Positions 18,104 through 18,181 of a stretch of 18,181 bases of DNA are shown here, in pieces (the first letter of the stretch is position 1; every line of letters begins with the position of its first letter). The translations under genes and the position numbers were made by a program. Source of the stretch: Ettlia oleoabundans (Eukaryota; Chlorophyta; Chlorophyceae; Chlamydomonadales); contig JAAMXP010004884.1 in NCBI GenBank assembly GCA_019693395.1, positions 1 through 18,181 of the forward strand. The letters are read 5' to 3'. Below the pieces are notes generated by a model, which was given only the letters and a program-made list of their open reading frames with translations, did not search any database and was not told the DNA's origin.

Positions 18104-18181
18104 CTGCAGAAAGCAGCAAGAGGGGGTGGGAGGGGTTGAGGGGTCTGCGGGCACTGGAGCAAGCCAGGCAGCCTTCACCCA

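Noticed and set aside
1..18181. CRISPR array, mobile element, prophage or bacterial operon
   Set aside because: Repeats are short microsatellites without spacers, no transposase, integrase or terminal inverted repeats were found, and all genes are spliced eukaryotic genes.

Overview
The window is a piece of a eukaryotic nuclear genome, most likely from a chlorophyte green alga. All seven well-supported genes follow green-plant logic: plastid and mitochondrial targeting peptides, cyanobacterial-type families, and an SDG38/ATXR4-type SET protein. The DNA is GC-rich and every gene is cut into short exons by introns of about 75-440 bases, with GT donors and TGCAG-like acceptors. All three stop codons are used as stops, so the standard nuclear code applies. 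No organelle, bacterial or viral gene, CRISPR array, tRNA or rRNA was seen. Every exon boundary was derived by hand from reading frame, splice signals and remembered family alignments. All introns keep phase and every complete reconstructed coding length is a multiple of three.

Layout, left to right. 1-1138 is mostly intergenic, with a doubtful minus-strand first exon at the left edge, a GT run, a 33-base tandem duplication and a TATA-like box. 1139-3109 (-) is GAR1, the H/ACA snoRNP protein (6 exons, 202 aa). 3601-8672 (-) is an M16 zinc peptidase with a plastid and Tat-type thylakoid-lumen targeting region (13 exons, 606 aa, including a 21-nt microexon and a GC-AG intron). 8954-10604 (+) is the spliceosomal cyclophilin H (6 exons, 183 aa). 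11016-12435 (-) is a plastid-targeted DUF2301 membrane protein (4 exons, 255 aa). 13007-15180 (-) is a mitochondrial NFU1-type Fe-S scaffold (7 exons, 279 aa). 15352-17032 (+) is an SDG38/ATXR4 (SMYD5-like) SET protein (4 exons, 396 aa). 17612-18103 (-) is the last exon of an unrecognised gene that leaves the window.

The genes do not form a pathway. Two serve RNA metabolism (GAR1, cyclophilin H), two the plastid (M16 peptidase, DUF2301), one mitochondrial Fe-S assembly (NFU) and one protein methylation (SET). Two pairs are head-to-head with short shared intergenic regions: M16/CypH (281 bases) and NFU/SET (171 bases). No new multi-gene system is visible. The most interesting points are the apparent lumenal targeting of the cyanobacterial-type M16 peptidase, its microexon and GC-AG intron, and the conserved but uncharacterised DUF2301 protein.
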